A stretch of DNA of 64,000 bases from Pseudomonas fluorescens HK44 (GCF_000217955.3 NZ_AFOY02000019.1:434001-498000), one strand, 5' to 3'; positions 27,545-35,572 are shown, numbered from the stretch's first letter. Translations and numbers: made by a program. The notes: generated by a model not told the origin, from the sequence alone.

Positions 27545-27673
27545 GTGGCGAGGGAGCTTGCTCCCGCTGGGCTGCGTAGCAGCCCCAAATTGAAGAACGC
27601 GCAATGTCAGTCAAATGCGTTTACCGGATTTGCGACCGCTTCGCGGTCGAGCGGGAGCAAGCTCCCTCGCCAC
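27545..27673. repeat. REP doublet (family 1)
   Basis: Inverted GTGGCGAGGGAGCTTGCTCC arms between the convergent gbdR and the small 87-residue gene. Confidence 0.92.
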
Positions 27674-27682
27674 AGAGAGTGA

Positions 27683-27946
27683 TCAGGCGCTACGGCTTTG
27701 CTGGTACAGCGCCAATGCCGGCAGCAGTTGCTTGTCGATCGCCTGGCGCACGGCGGGCAGAATCGTTGCGCTGCTGGTGTACATGTCCTTGACCATCTTG
27801 CGCAGCTCATAGGCTCGCGTGTCATCCAGGCCACGTACCGCGCATTCACAGGCCTGCTCTGCAGTGGCCCCCATCGGGACTTCAAATCCGCGTGCCTTGA
27901 GCTGGCCCAACAGGTCTTCCTGGTCAATCAAATCAGCGTGCATCAT
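27683..27946 (-). CDS. conserved small protein, function unknown
   Basis: The 87-residue, probably cytoplasmic protein starts MMHADLIDQEDLLGQLKARGFEV after AAGGATTGCGTC. It is mostly helical by composition, with two close cysteines (ACECAV) and a charged central helix (DDTRAYELRKMVKDMY). No signal peptide or membrane helix is seen. A hypothetical gene occupies the same place next to gbdR in P. aeruginosa, so a link to quaternary-amine metabolism is possible but unproven. Confidence 0.6.
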   Translation of the reverse strand: MMHADLIDQEDLLGQLKARGFEVPMGATAEQACECAVRGLDDTRAYELRKMVKDMYTSSATILPAVRQAIDKQLLPALALYQQSRSA

Positions 27947-28019
27947 GACGCAATCCTTCTTCAGGGAACGGTGTCGTGGTTCGATTCTGGTAGGGGTGAT
28001 GGGGCGCGGCAAGGACGAT

Positions 28020-28193
28020 TTGTCGCAATGGCCGCTATACCTATGAATAGGTCGTTTTCGACTAACTTGCGTGAGTGGGGAGTAGGCACACTGGATTCAG
28101 CTGGCTTCACGAAGGTTTGGTCACCCTCGCGCAACAGCTCCTCAACAGTAACTTCTGCCTCGATCCTGTCACGGCTTGATCGGGGCTTTTTTT
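28020..28193 (+). ncRNA. candidate small RNA with promoter and intrinsic terminator
   Basis: TTGTCG (28020-28025) and TATGAA (28042-28047), 16 bases apart, predict transcription from about 28054. An intrinsic terminator ends at 28193: stem GCCTCGATC (28157-28165) / GATCGGGGC (28178-28186) followed by seven T. No plus-strand gene lies between the gbdR stop at 27530, which is already followed by a REP doublet and an opposing gene, and this terminator. The ~140-nt product has no good ORF and contains CAACAG and CTCAACAG unpaired-looking stretches. Identity with any known RNA is not recognised. Confidence 0.5.
28157..28193 (+). terminator. orphan intrinsic terminator
   Basis: GCCTCGATC pairs with GATCGGGGC (one mismatch or wobble) across a 12-base loop, then TTTTTTTG. 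It points rightward although no annotated plus-strand gene precedes it. Confidence 0.75.
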
Positions 28194-28233
28194 GTCTGTG
28201 AATCAGGTGTGAGTGTGCTGTCTGAGGCGACGC

Positions 28234-28304
28234 CATCGCGGGCAAGCCTTGCTCCTACAGGGGGGTAATCAGATACCCTCGCAGGAGCAAAGCTTGCTCC
28301 GGGC
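28234..28304. repeat. REP doublet (family 3, degenerate right arm)
   Basis: CATCGCGGGCAAGCCTTGCT and an inverted arm GCAGGAGCAAAGCTTGCTCC, just after the gamma-butyrobetaine hydroxylase gene. Confidence 0.82.
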
Positions 28305-28333
28305 GGCGTTCCGACGATGAACGATGACACGGT

Positions 28334-29497
28334 CTAGCGTTGCAACACCAAAATGCGCGACAGCAACTCATCACGATCGATGTAGCAGCCCTGGAAATGC
28401 CGGGCGCCGCTGGTAGGGTCGAAAGCGTTACGGGCGTGCAGGGTTCGGCGGTTGTCGAAGCACCACATTTCACCGGGGTTGAGCCGGGTGATGAGCCGGA
28501 AACGCGCTTCGCGGGTCATGGCGATAAACCGTCGATAGGCCCGGTACAAGCTGGGCATCTGCTCGACCGAGGCATCGAACGGCCCCCGCAGGAAATTCGC
28601 CATGCGGATTTCCGATACCTGTCCCAGCGTATCGAGGGCGATGATCGGTGCCAGGCAGCGGTAGTCGCTGTGGCGGTCCTTGTTGCGAAACTCCACGGGG
28701 ATCTCGCACAGCGCCCGGAAGGCCTCGGGGTCTTCCTGACGTAAGGCGTCGGCAATGGCAAAACCGTCGACAAAAATGCTCTCGCCACCGTCCGCCTCAT
28801 TGACCAGGCAATGCAGAAATTGCAGCCCCGGTTGCAACTCGCGCGTCGGCAGGTCGCTGTGCAGCGGCAGGTTGAATGCAGTGTAAGCGTTGCTGTCGGC
28901 GTCGGCCTTGGATTGCACGTTGAACAGCACACCGAAATTGCTCTCGCGGATAAACGAAATACGCTTGGCGATGTGCGTCAGCGAGCCGGGTTCGGTGGGG
29001 ACGCCGCGTACTTGGGTCAGGCCGATATCGCGCAGTGCCAGAAGCCATTGCAGCAGCGCCTTGGGATCGTCCATTACCGCTTGATACTCGAACACCGGCA
29101 GCTTCAGTTGGCTGTTCCACAGCCGGCTTTTCGGTTTGTTGGCGTTGCGCTCGGCCCGGGATTCGTCGTCATAGGCGTGAGCACGTAACCAGCCAGGATC
29201 GAAGCGGCTGGTATGGCCGTCCCGCCAATCGATAGCCAGACAACCCTGCGCATCCACTTGGGCTACGGCAGGGCACAGATCTTCAGCGACATCGACGATT
29301 TCCAGCACCTGTTCGCGGGTCACGGCATATACGCAAACCGGGCACGGACAGTTGTCGCGCAGCCATTGATGATGAAAGGGGCTGAGCCGGCCATCGGCCC
29401 AGGTCACCCGCACGTGATCTGCCAGGGTTTGCACGGCGGTCAAGGCGCTGATTAGCGGGTAACTGCGGAAGTCGGCAACAGCGGCGGCGGTGTTCAT
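28334..29497 (-). CDS. gamma-butyrobetaine hydroxylase (2-oxoglutarate/Fe(II) dioxygenase)
   Basis: The 387-residue protein has an N-terminal DUF971-type zinc domain (~25-110; WLRDNCPCPVCVYAVT). A TauD-like dioxygenase domain follows, with the iron ligands in NLPLHSDLPTRE (HxD) and a distal histidine in CFDNRRTLHARNAF. This is the BBOX architecture: it hydroxylates gamma-butyrobetaine to L-carnitine using 2-oxoglutarate and O2. It is the last gene of the caiX-cdhCAB operon, 21 bases after cdhB, with AAGGAGCTCGC before the ATG. Trimethyllysine hydroxylase is the main alternative, but the context favours BBOX. Confidence 0.88.
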   Translation of the reverse strand: MNTAAAVADFRSYPLISALTAVQTLADHVRVTWADGRLSPFHHQWLRDNCPCPVCVYAVTREQVLEIVDVAEDLCPAVAQVDAQGCLAIDWRDGHTSRFDPGWLRAHAYDDESRAERNANKPKSRLWNSQLKLPVFEYQAVMDDPKALLQWLLALRDIGLTQVRGVPTEPGSLTHIAKRISFIRESNFGVLFNVQSKADADSNAYTAFNLPLHSDLPTRELQPGLQFLHCLVNEADGGESIFVDGFAIADALRQEDPEAFRALCEIPVEFRNKDRHSDYRCLAPIIALDTLGQVSEIRMANFLRGPFDASVEQMPSLYRAYRRFIAMTREARFRLITRLNPGEMWCFDNRRTLHARNAFDPTSGARHFQGCYIDRDELLSRILVLQR

Positions 29498-29518
29498 GCG
29501 AGCTCCTTGTTTTGATTG

Positions 29519-29995
29519 TTATTTTTCAGGCGGTAGTGCGATCACGCGGCCAATATAGGTAGGAGTGGGCAGGTCCGATTGCAAGGCGGTCATGGCCAGC
29601 AGTTTGTTCAGTACCGGCTCGCTGAACGGTGCCGAGCGCGGTCCCGCGAGGTCGACGTGCAGCAGCATTTGTTCGTTGCCCGCCAGTTCCTGCGCGTCGC
29701 CTACCAGATGCAGGCTGTGATAAAGGTGCAGGCGTTTACGGTCGTGACCAATAATTTGGGTATGCACCTCGACCTCGGCGCCGAGCTTCACTTCGTGCAG
29801 ATAATTGAGGTGCAGTTCGAGGGTGAACAGCGAGTTGCCGCTGGCTTCGCGGTTGTTGCTGTCCATGCCCAGTTGATCCATCAGCGCGTCAGTGGCGTAG
29901 CTGAAAATCAGCAGGTAAAACGCATCGCGCAGATGGCCGTTGTAGTCGACCCAATCGGGGGCGATGGTGGTTGTGTAGGTGGTGAGGGTTGGCAT
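29519..29995 (-). CDS. cdhB: betainyl-CoA thioesterase CdhB
   Basis: The 158-residue hot-dog-fold thioesterase has APDWVDYNGHLRDAFYLLIFS, the 4HBT-type active-site motif with the aspartate and the NGH triad. It hydrolyses betainyl-CoA to glycine betaine and CoA, the last step of carnitine conversion. The ATG at 29995 follows GGAGCGGCACC; the open frame extends 11 codons upstream without support. It lies between cdhA and the hydroxylase gene. Confidence 0.88.
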   Translation of the reverse strand: MPTLTTYTTTIAPDWVDYNGHLRDAFYLLIFSYATDALMDQLGMDSNNREASGNSLFTLELHLNYLHEVKLGAEVEVHTQIIGHDRKRLHLYHSLHLVGDAQELAGNEQMLLHVDLAGPRSAPFSEPVLNKLLAMTALQSDLPTPTYIGRVIALPPEK

Positions 29996-30031
29996 GGTGC
30001 CGCTCCACAAATGTTCATGGGTTAACACATG

Positions 30032-30162
30032 TGGCGAGGGAGCTTGCTCCCGCTGGACTGCGTAGCAGTCCCAAAACCTGCAGTTGCGTTCTATCAGATA
30101 AAACGTCTTTACCGGTTTTTACGACCGCTTCGCGGCCGAGCGGGAGCAAGCTCCCTCGCCAC
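30032..30162. repeat. REP doublet (family 1) inside the carnitine operon
   Basis: Inverted GTGGCGAGGGAGCTTGCTCC arms lie between cdhA and cdhB and would form an intercistronic hairpin. Confidence 0.92.
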
Positions 30163-30174
30163 AGGGTTTTGCGC

Positions 30175-31140
30175 TTACTCGCTGAAGCTCATGCCATGCT
30201 TGGCCTTGGTGGTCTTCACCGCTTCCAGCACCGCCAGCAAGCAATCATCACGATAGCGTTCCAGCGCCGAAATGCTGTGTTTGCCCAGTTGATCGCTGGT
30301 GCCATCGACCACGTCGTCGATCAGTTTTTCGGTCAGTTCCGGCGCCGGCAGGTATGTCCATGGCAGTTGCAGCGCCGGGCCGAATTGCGCCATGAAGTGC
30401 CGCATACCGGCATCGCCGCCAGCCAGGGTGTAGGTCAGGAACGTGCCCATGAACGACCAGCGCAGCCCCGCGCCAAACCGGATCGCATCGTCGATTTCGC
30501 CGGTGGTCGCCACACCGTCGTTGACCAGGTGCAGTGCCTCGCGCCACAGCGCTTCGAGCAGACGGTCAGCGATGAACCCCGGTACTTCCTTGCGCACATG
30601 CAGCGGGCGCATGCCCAGCGATTCGTACACTTTCAAGGCGGCCTGCACCGCTTCTGGTGCAGTGTTCCTGCCGCCGACCACTTCCACCAGTGGCAGCAGG
30701 TAAACCGGGTTGAACGGATGGCCGACCACGCAACGTTCCGGGTGGGTCGAGCCCTCGTAGAACTCGCTCGGCAACAGTCCCGAAGTGCTGGAGCCGATCA
30801 GTGCATTGGGCTTGGCCGCCGCGCTGATTTTGCTGTGCAGGTCGAGTTTCAGTTCAAGGCGTTCCGGGGCGCTTTCCTGGATGAAGTCGGCATCGCGCAC
30901 GCATTCTTCGATGGTCGCGACAAAGCGCAGACGATCCTGTGATGCACCGGGTGCCAGGCCTTGTTTTTCCAGCGCGCCCCAGGCATTGGCGACACGTTTG
31001 CGCAGCGCGGCTTCGGCACCGGGCGCCGGGTCCCAGGCCACCACATCAAGGCCATGGGCGAGGGCACGGGAGACCCAACCGCTGCCGATGACTCCACTGC
31101 CCAGCGCGGCGAATGTTTTGATTTCGGTGATAAAGCTCAT
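30175..31140 (-). CDS. cdhA: L-carnitine dehydrogenase CdhA
   Basis: The 321-residue protein is of the 3-hydroxyacyl-CoA dehydrogenase type: Rossmann motif FAALGSGVIGSGW at 10-22, catalytic histidine motif VVGHPFNPVYLLPLVEV, and GFIADRLLEALWREALHL in the C-terminal helical domain. It oxidises L-carnitine to 3-dehydrocarnitine with NAD+. Some homologues are fused to CdhB; here the two are separate genes. The ATG at 31140 follows AGGAATTTGCC; the longer frame is REP-derived. Confidence 0.93.
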   Translation of the reverse strand: MSFITEIKTFAALGSGVIGSGWVSRALAHGLDVVAWDPAPGAEAALRKRVANAWGALEKQGLAPGASQDRLRFVATIEECVRDADFIQESAPERLELKLDLHSKISAAAKPNALIGSSTSGLLPSEFYEGSTHPERCVVGHPFNPVYLLPLVEVVGGRNTAPEAVQAALKVYESLGMRPLHVRKEVPGFIADRLLEALWREALHLVNDGVATTGEIDDAIRFGAGLRWSFMGTFLTYTLAGGDAGMRHFMAQFGPALQLPWTYLPAPELTEKLIDDVVDGTSDQLGKHSISALERYRDDCLLAVLEAVKTTKAKHGMSFSE

Positions 31141-31170
31141 GGCAAATTCCTGGAAGTATTCGGTGATCCA

Positions 31171-31348
31171 ATGTGGGAGCGAGCTTTTGTGGCGAGGGGG
31201 CTTGCCCCCGTTCGGCTGCGAAGCAGTCGTAAAACTTTGCATGCGGTGTGCCTGACACACCGCCGTTGCAGGTTTTGGGGCCGCTTCGCGACCCAACGGG
31301 GCGGTGCGGCGTTCCGACAAGCCCCCTCGCCACAAAAGCTCGCTCCTA
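31171..31348. repeat. family-1 REP doublet nested in a family-2 REP
   Basis: The outer arms TGTGGGAGCGAGCTTTT (from 31173) and AAAAGCTCGCTCCTACA (to 31350) belong to family 2. Between them is a complete family-1 doublet at 31189-31333 with GGGGG/CCCCC arms and a GGCGTTCCGACAAG insertion like that at 25851. It lies between cdhC and cdhA. Confidence 0.85.
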
Positions 31349-31370
31349 CAGGTGATAGGTGTGGTGTGGT

Positions 31371-32258
31371 TTAACCGCGCTTGGTCAGGCCCATCTTCGC
31401 CCGGCCTTCGGCTGGGGTCAGAACGCGGGCGCCGAGACGGCTGAGGATTTCGCTGGCGCGTTCGACCAGTTGGCCGTTGGTCGCCAGTACGCCGCGATCC
31501 AGCCAGATGTTGTCTTCCAGCCCGACCCGCACGTTGCCGCCCAGCAGCACCGCTTGAGCCGCCATCGGCATTTGCATGCGACCGATGCCAAACCCGGCCC
31601 AGACCGCATTGGCCGGCAGGTTGTCGACCATGGCTTTCATGGTGGTGGTGTCAGCCGGTGCGCCCCATGGGATGCCCAGGCACAGCTGGAACAGCGGGTC
31701 GTCGAGCAGGCCTTCCTTGATCAGCTGTTTGGCAAACCACAGGTGACCGGTGTCGAAGATTTCCAGCTCGGCCTTCACGCCCAGCTCTTGGATGCGTTTG
31801 GCGCCAGCGCGCAGCTGGGCTGGGGTGGAGACGTAAATGGTGTCACCGTCGCCGAAGTTCAGGGTGCCGCAGTCGAGCGTGCAGATTTCCGGCAGCAGCT
31901 CTTCGACGTGGGCCAGACGGGTGAGCGGGCCGACCAGGTCGGTGTTCGGGCCGAACTCCATCGGGTTTTCGCCAGCGCCGATTTCCAGGTCGCCGCCCAT
32001 GCCGGCCGTCAGGTTGACGATGATGTCGACGTCCGCTTCGCGAATGCGCTCCATCACTTCGCGGTACAGCGCCACATCGCGGCTGAACTTGCCGGTTTCA
32101 GGGTTGCGCACATGGCAGTGGACCACGGTGGCGCCGGCTTTGGCGGCTTCCACAGCAGCGGCTGCGATCTGTTTCGGGGTGACCGGCACGTGTGGGCTCT
32201 TGGCGGTCGTGTCGCCAGCACCGGTGAGTGCGCAGGTGATGATGACGTCGTGGTTCAT
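31371..32258 (-). CDS. cdhC: 3-dehydrocarnitine cleavage enzyme CdhC (BKACE/DUF849)
   Basis: The 295-residue TIM-barrel protein has TVVHCHVRNPETG with zinc ligands H47 and H49, and the BKACE segments NLTAGMGGD and GVLATNGQLVERA. It condenses 3-dehydrocarnitine with acetyl-CoA to give betainyl-CoA and acetoacetate. The ATG at 32258 is preceded by GAAGGAAACCGCACC; an upstream ATG seven codons earlier lies before that site. It is the second gene of the operon, after caiX. Confidence 0.92.
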   Translation of the reverse strand: MNHDVIITCALTGAGDTTAKSPHVPVTPKQIAAAAVEAAKAGATVVHCHVRNPETGKFSRDVALYREVMERIREADVDIIVNLTAGMGGDLEIGAGENPMEFGPNTDLVGPLTRLAHVEELLPEICTLDCGTLNFGDGDTIYVSTPAQLRAGAKRIQELGVKAELEIFDTGHLWFAKQLIKEGLLDDPLFQLCLGIPWGAPADTTTMKAMVDNLPANAVWAGFGIGRMQMPMAAQAVLLGGNVRVGLEDNIWLDRGVLATNGQLVERASEILSRLGARVLTPAEGRAKMGLTKRG

Positions 32259-32303
32259 GGTGCGGTTTCCTTCAGGCATGATTTTTGGGCGTAGCGGGCC
32301 CGC

Positions 32304-32325
32304 TCGCAGCCGAAACCGGCTGCGA
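32304..32325 (-). terminator. intercistronic hairpin caiX-cdhC
   Basis: TCGCAGCCG / CGGCTGCGA is a 9-bp perfect stem with loop AAAC, followed on the minus strand by a second small palindrome AGCGGGCCCGCT. There is no immediate T-run, so it may act as an mRNA-stabilising structure more than as a terminator. Its place after a binding-protein gene parallels the cbcX-cbcW hairpin. Confidence 0.5.
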
Positions 32326-32344
32326 AGAGGGGTTCATTTCGATG

Positions 32345-33289
32345 TTATTGACTGGTCAGTTGCAGGTTCTCGGCAGCCGGTTTGCCGTCGAATGTGGTCA
32401 CGCCTTCAAGCCAGCGCTGCTTGTCTTGCGGGTGATCCTTGAGCCATTGCTTGGCCGATTCGAACGCGTCCTTGTGATCGAGCAGCGGTTGCATCATCCG
32501 GCTCTCGTCTTCGGCGGTGAAGGTCAGGTTGCTCAGCAAGCGGCTGACGTTCGGGCACTGGCTGGCGTAGTTTGGGGCGGTCACGGTCCAGACGGTGGCC
32601 GAGCCTTCGTTCGGGCCCAGGGCGTCCTGGCTGCCGGTGAGGTAAGTCATTTTCACGTTGACGTTCATCGGGTGTGGCGCCCAGCCGAAGAACACCACGG
32701 CTTCGTTGCGTCGTACGGCGCGATCGACCGCCGCGAGCATGCCGGCCTCACTGGATTCGACCAGTTGGAATTTGCCCAGGCCGAACTGGTTCTTGGCGAT
32801 CATTTCCTTGATCTGGGTGTTGGCACCCGAACCTGGCTCGATGCCGTAGATCTTGCCGCCCAGTTCTTTTTCGAACTTGGCGATGTCGGCGAAAGTTTTC
32901 AGGCCCTTGTCGGCGAGGTAAGTCGGCACGGCCAGGGTGGCGCGGGCATCCTTGAGGCTGGGTTCGCTCAGGACGCTCACCTGCTTGCCGCTGACAAACG
33001 GGGTGATGGTCTGGGTCATCAACGGGTTCCAGTAGCCGAGGAACATGTCCAGGCGCTGGTCGCGGATGCCGGCGAAGATGATTTGCTGGGAAGCACTGGT
33101 TTGTTTGGTCTTGTAGCCGAGGCCATCGAGCAGAACCTGGGTCATGGCGCTGGTGGCGATCACGTCGGTCCAGTTCACCACCCCCATGCGCACGTTCTGG
33201 CAGGCGGCAGGGTCGGCAGCCATCGCGCCGGAACTCAAGAAAGCGGTACCACTGAGTGCGAGAACGCAGCTGCTGATCAGTCGTTTCAT
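32345..33289 (-). CDS. caiX: carnitine-binding periplasmic protein CaiX
   Basis: The 314-residue OpuAC-type binding protein has a signal peptide (ISSCVLALSGTAFLSSGAMAADPA). The mature motifs VVNWTDVIATSAMTQVLLDGLGY, GYWNPLM and FFGWAPHPMN parallel those of CbcX. It delivers carnitine to the CbcWV core. No permease or ATPase is encoded beside it, consistent with use of the cbc complex. AGGATCCCACC precedes the ATG. It is first in the carnitine operon and divergent from cdhR. Confidence 0.92.
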   Translation of the reverse strand: MKRLISSCVLALSGTAFLSSGAMAADPAACQNVRMGVVNWTDVIATSAMTQVLLDGLGYKTKQTSASQQIIFAGIRDQRLDMFLGYWNPLMTQTITPFVSGKQVSVLSEPSLKDARATLAVPTYLADKGLKTFADIAKFEKELGGKIYGIEPGSGANTQIKEMIAKNQFGLGKFQLVESSEAGMLAAVDRAVRRNEAVVFFGWAPHPMNVNVKMTYLTGSQDALGPNEGSATVWTVTAPNYASQCPNVSRLLSNLTFTAEDESRMMQPLLDHKDAFESAKQWLKDHPQDKQRWLEGVTTFDGKPAAENLQLTSQ

Positions 33290-33386
33290 GGTGGGATCCT
33301 CGGCAGGTCGTTATTGTGGGGTCCGGCATCTCTGCGTGCCGGTGATGTCACGTTACGCAGCTGAACCTGGCAGAAAACGCACAGCG

Positions 33387-33412
33387 GCGACCAGCTCTTG
33401 CACTGCAGCGAC
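33387..33412 (-). promoter_or_regulatory. candidate CdhR/GbdR operator upstream of caiX
   Basis: Read on the minus strand, GTCGC at 33412-33408 and GTCGC at 33391-33387 form a direct repeat with 21-base spacing. The repeat ends 98 bases upstream of the caiX start. The layout suits a two-domain AraC regulator. Confidence 0.6.
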
Positions 33413-33483
33413 CTGTGCTCTTGTGGCGGGGTAGTAATTGGCGTATCACCTGTTCCACGCTGCCCGCCATCCGAGTGCGCTCC

Positions 33484-34443
33484 ATGTCCCAGGATTTCTA
33501 CTTTCTGTTGATGCCGGGTTTCTCGGCCATCGGTTTCATCTCGGCGATCGAACCGCTTCGGGTGGCCAACCGCTTTCGCGGCGAGTTGTACCGCTGGCAC
33601 GTACTGAGCGCCGACGGCGGTCCGGTACTGGCCAGCAACGGCATGTCGCTCAACGCCGATGCGGCGCTGGAGCCGCTGAAAAAGGGCGCGACCTTGTTAG
33701 TGGTCGCGGGGTTCGAGCCGTTGAAGTTCGTCAACCCGACACTGGAACACTGGCTGCGTCGCCTCGATCACGACGGCGTGACCCTCGGCGGCATCGACAC
33801 CGGCAGTTTTATCCTCGCCGAAGCGGGGTTGCTCGACGGCCACCGCGTGACCCTGCACTGGGAAGCCATCGATGCTTTCAAGGAGTCTTATCCACAGCTC
33901 AGCGTGACCCAGGAGCTGTTCGAGATCGACCGGCGCCGCATTACCTCGGCCGGTGGCACAGCCTCTATCGACCTGATGCTGGACCTGATCGCCCAGGCGC
34001 ACGGCCCCGAGTTGGCAATCCAGGTCAGCGAGCAATTCGTGCTCGGGCGCATTCGCCCGCGCAAAGACCACCAACGCATGCAGATCGCCACGCGTTACGG
34101 CATCAGCAACAAGAAATTGGTGCACGTAATTGGCGAGATGGAACAGCACAGCGAGCCGCCGCTCAGCACCCTGGAACTGGCGGATACGATCAAGGTGACG
34201 CGACGTCAGCTTGAGCGGCTGTTCCGCTTGCACCTCAACGACACGCCGAGCAACTTCTACCTGGGATTAAGACTGGAAAAAGCCCGGCAACTGCTGCGCC
34301 AGACCGACATGAGCGTGCTGGAAGTGAGCATCGCCTGCGGGTTTGAATCGCCGTCGTATTTCACCCGCAGTTATCGGACACGATTTGCCCGCTGCCCGCG
34401 AGAAGACCGCCGGCGGTTGGGGGATGGGCGGGAGGTGGTTTGA
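33484..34443 (+). CDS. cdhR: AraC-family carnitine catabolism regulator CdhR
   Basis: The 319-residue protein starts MSQDFYFLLMPGFSAIGFISAIEPL. It has a GATase1-like sensor domain (~1-190; GGIDTGSFILAEAGLLDGH) and a C-terminal AraC domain (~215-310; LADTIKVTRRQLERLFRLH and VSIACGFESPSYFTRSYRTRF). The sensor-domain position occupied by cysteine in GbdR (AVCTGS) is aspartate here (IDTGS). CdhR activates the carnitine operon in response to carnitine. It is divergent from caiX. The upstream 23 codons of open frame lack support. Confidence 0.92.
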   Translation: MSQDFYFLLMPGFSAIGFISAIEPLRVANRFRGELYRWHVLSADGGPVLASNGMSLNADAALEPLKKGATLLVVAGFEPLKFVNPTLEHWLRRLDHDGVTLGGIDTGSFILAEAGLLDGHRVTLHWEAIDAFKESYPQLSVTQELFEIDRRRITSAGGTASIDLMLDLIAQAHGPELAIQVSEQFVLGRIRPRKDHQRMQIATRYGISNKKLVHVIGEMEQHSEPPLSTLELADTIKVTRRQLERLFRLHLNDTPSNFYLGLRLEKARQLLRQTDMSVLEVSIACGFESPSYFTRSYRTRFARCPREDRRRLGDGREVV

Positions 34444-34460
34444 AAGCACCGCAGCGTCCT

Positions 34461-34561
34461 TGTGGGGAGCCTGCTCGCGATGGGGCCGGCACATTCGACA
34501 TTGATGTCGGCTGACACACTGCCATCGTCGGATCGCCGCCCGGAGCCGGCTCGCTCCCACA
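34461..34561. repeat. REP doublet (family 2, degenerate)
   Basis: TGTGGGGAGCCTGCTCGCGA and an inverted arm GAGCCGGCTCGCTCCCACA, between cdhR and the DUF3010 gene. Confidence 0.82.
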
Positions 34562-34589
34562 TTTGATCATCTTTGTCTGGAGGGCTGGG

Positions 34590-35006
34590 TTACTTCTTCA
34601 TAAGGGCAGAACACGCCGCCTTGTACGCTTCATGCTGATACTTGTTCAACGTCGCCGGCAGTGCAAAGTTGAACTTCTTGTTCTGCGCATTGATGGTCTG
34701 CGGTGACAGCAGCGTCACCTCGCAGTTGTCCAGCAACTGGAAAACCCCTTCGATCTTGAAGGTGGTCGGGCCGCCCGCGAATTCGCCTTTTTTGCTGCGC
34801 TTCTTGATCGCGATGCGCTCGATGCCGTTGTCACGAATAAAGGCGCCGACTTGCGCGGCGAAGGCTTTGACGTTGGCGGCTTCATCATCGTCGTCGAGGG
34901 CGATTTTTTTGGTGTTCAGGGCGACGTGGGTCAGCACCTGATTGTCGAGGGAGGCGACGGCGAAGATCGCTTCGCTGCCTTTGATTTCGATGCCGCAGAA
35001 TTTCAT
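34590..35006 (-). CDS. DUF3010 family protein
   Basis: The 138-residue cytoplasmic protein begins MKFCGIEIKGSEAIFAVASL and contains KKRSKKGEFAGGPTTFKIEGVFQL. This is the typical conserved core of DUF3010, which has an RNase H-like nuclease-fold appearance (a D/E-rich first strand IEIKGSEA). The function is unknown. AAGG lies seven bases before the ATG at 35006; the GTG two codons earlier is an alternative. Confidence 0.75.
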   Translation of the reverse strand: MKFCGIEIKGSEAIFAVASLDNQVLTHVALNTKKIALDDDDEAANVKAFAAQVGAFIRDNGIERIAIKKRSKKGEFAGGPTTFKIEGVFQLLDNCEVTLLSPQTINAQNKKFNFALPATLNKYQHEAYKAACSALMKK

Positions 35007-35054
35007 GAACACGCCTTGAGATGATGGTGCTATTGCAGGGCAGTAGAGCCGCGC

Positions 35055-35456
35055 TTACTGCTGGCCGATCGATTCCAGAAACTCCGAGCGTTCGTCGCTC
35101 TTGCTCGCCAGGCAATCGTTCAGGTCCATGGTGTAGGTCTTGCTGCCCACCGCTGCAGGGAACGCTGCAATCGCGCAATCGGCATCCCGCGATTTCATCC
35201 AGAGCTGCTCGGCGGTCTGGAGTTTGCCGGTGATGTCTGCCAATTGCGCCTTGTTGTTCGCGTATTGGGTTTTCATTCGATCCAGTAATCCCTGGAAATT
35301 GTCCTTGAGCAGTTGTTCGGCGGTGTTTTTGCTATAGGTCGAGCACTCCAGGGTCTGGACGTCGTTTTCGACTGCATCGCATGGGTTTTTGTCGGCTTCT
35401 TCTGCCGCCTGTACGCCGGTCGCTATCAGTGCCAAAGCCAGGAAGATCGATTTCAT
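35055..35456 (-). CDS. LprI/DUF1311-type secreted protein
   Basis: The 133-residue protein has a signal peptide (MKSIFLALALIATGVQAAEE). A DUF1311/LprI domain contains four cysteines and the signature LWMKSRDADCAIAAF followed by DLNDCLASKSDERSEFL. Members include a lysozyme inhibitor of Mycobacterium; in proteobacteria most are uncharacterised. AAGGGGCGGCAACGCG precedes the ATG. It is divergent from the dipeptidase gene. Confidence 0.8.
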   Translation of the reverse strand: MKSIFLALALIATGVQAAEEADKNPCDAVENDVQTLECSTYSKNTAEQLLKDNFQGLLDRMKTQYANNKAQLADITGKLQTAEQLWMKSRDADCAIAAFPAAVGSKTYTMDLNDCLASKSDERSEFLESIGQQ

Positions 35457-35572
35457 CGCGTTGCCGCCCCTTGTTCCAGTGATGCATCCAGTGATGCGGC
35501 GAATTCTGGCCCAACTATTCGGGAAAGAACAGGAGGGCAAAGGGCCTGCGGTGAGACCCTTTGTCGCGTATT

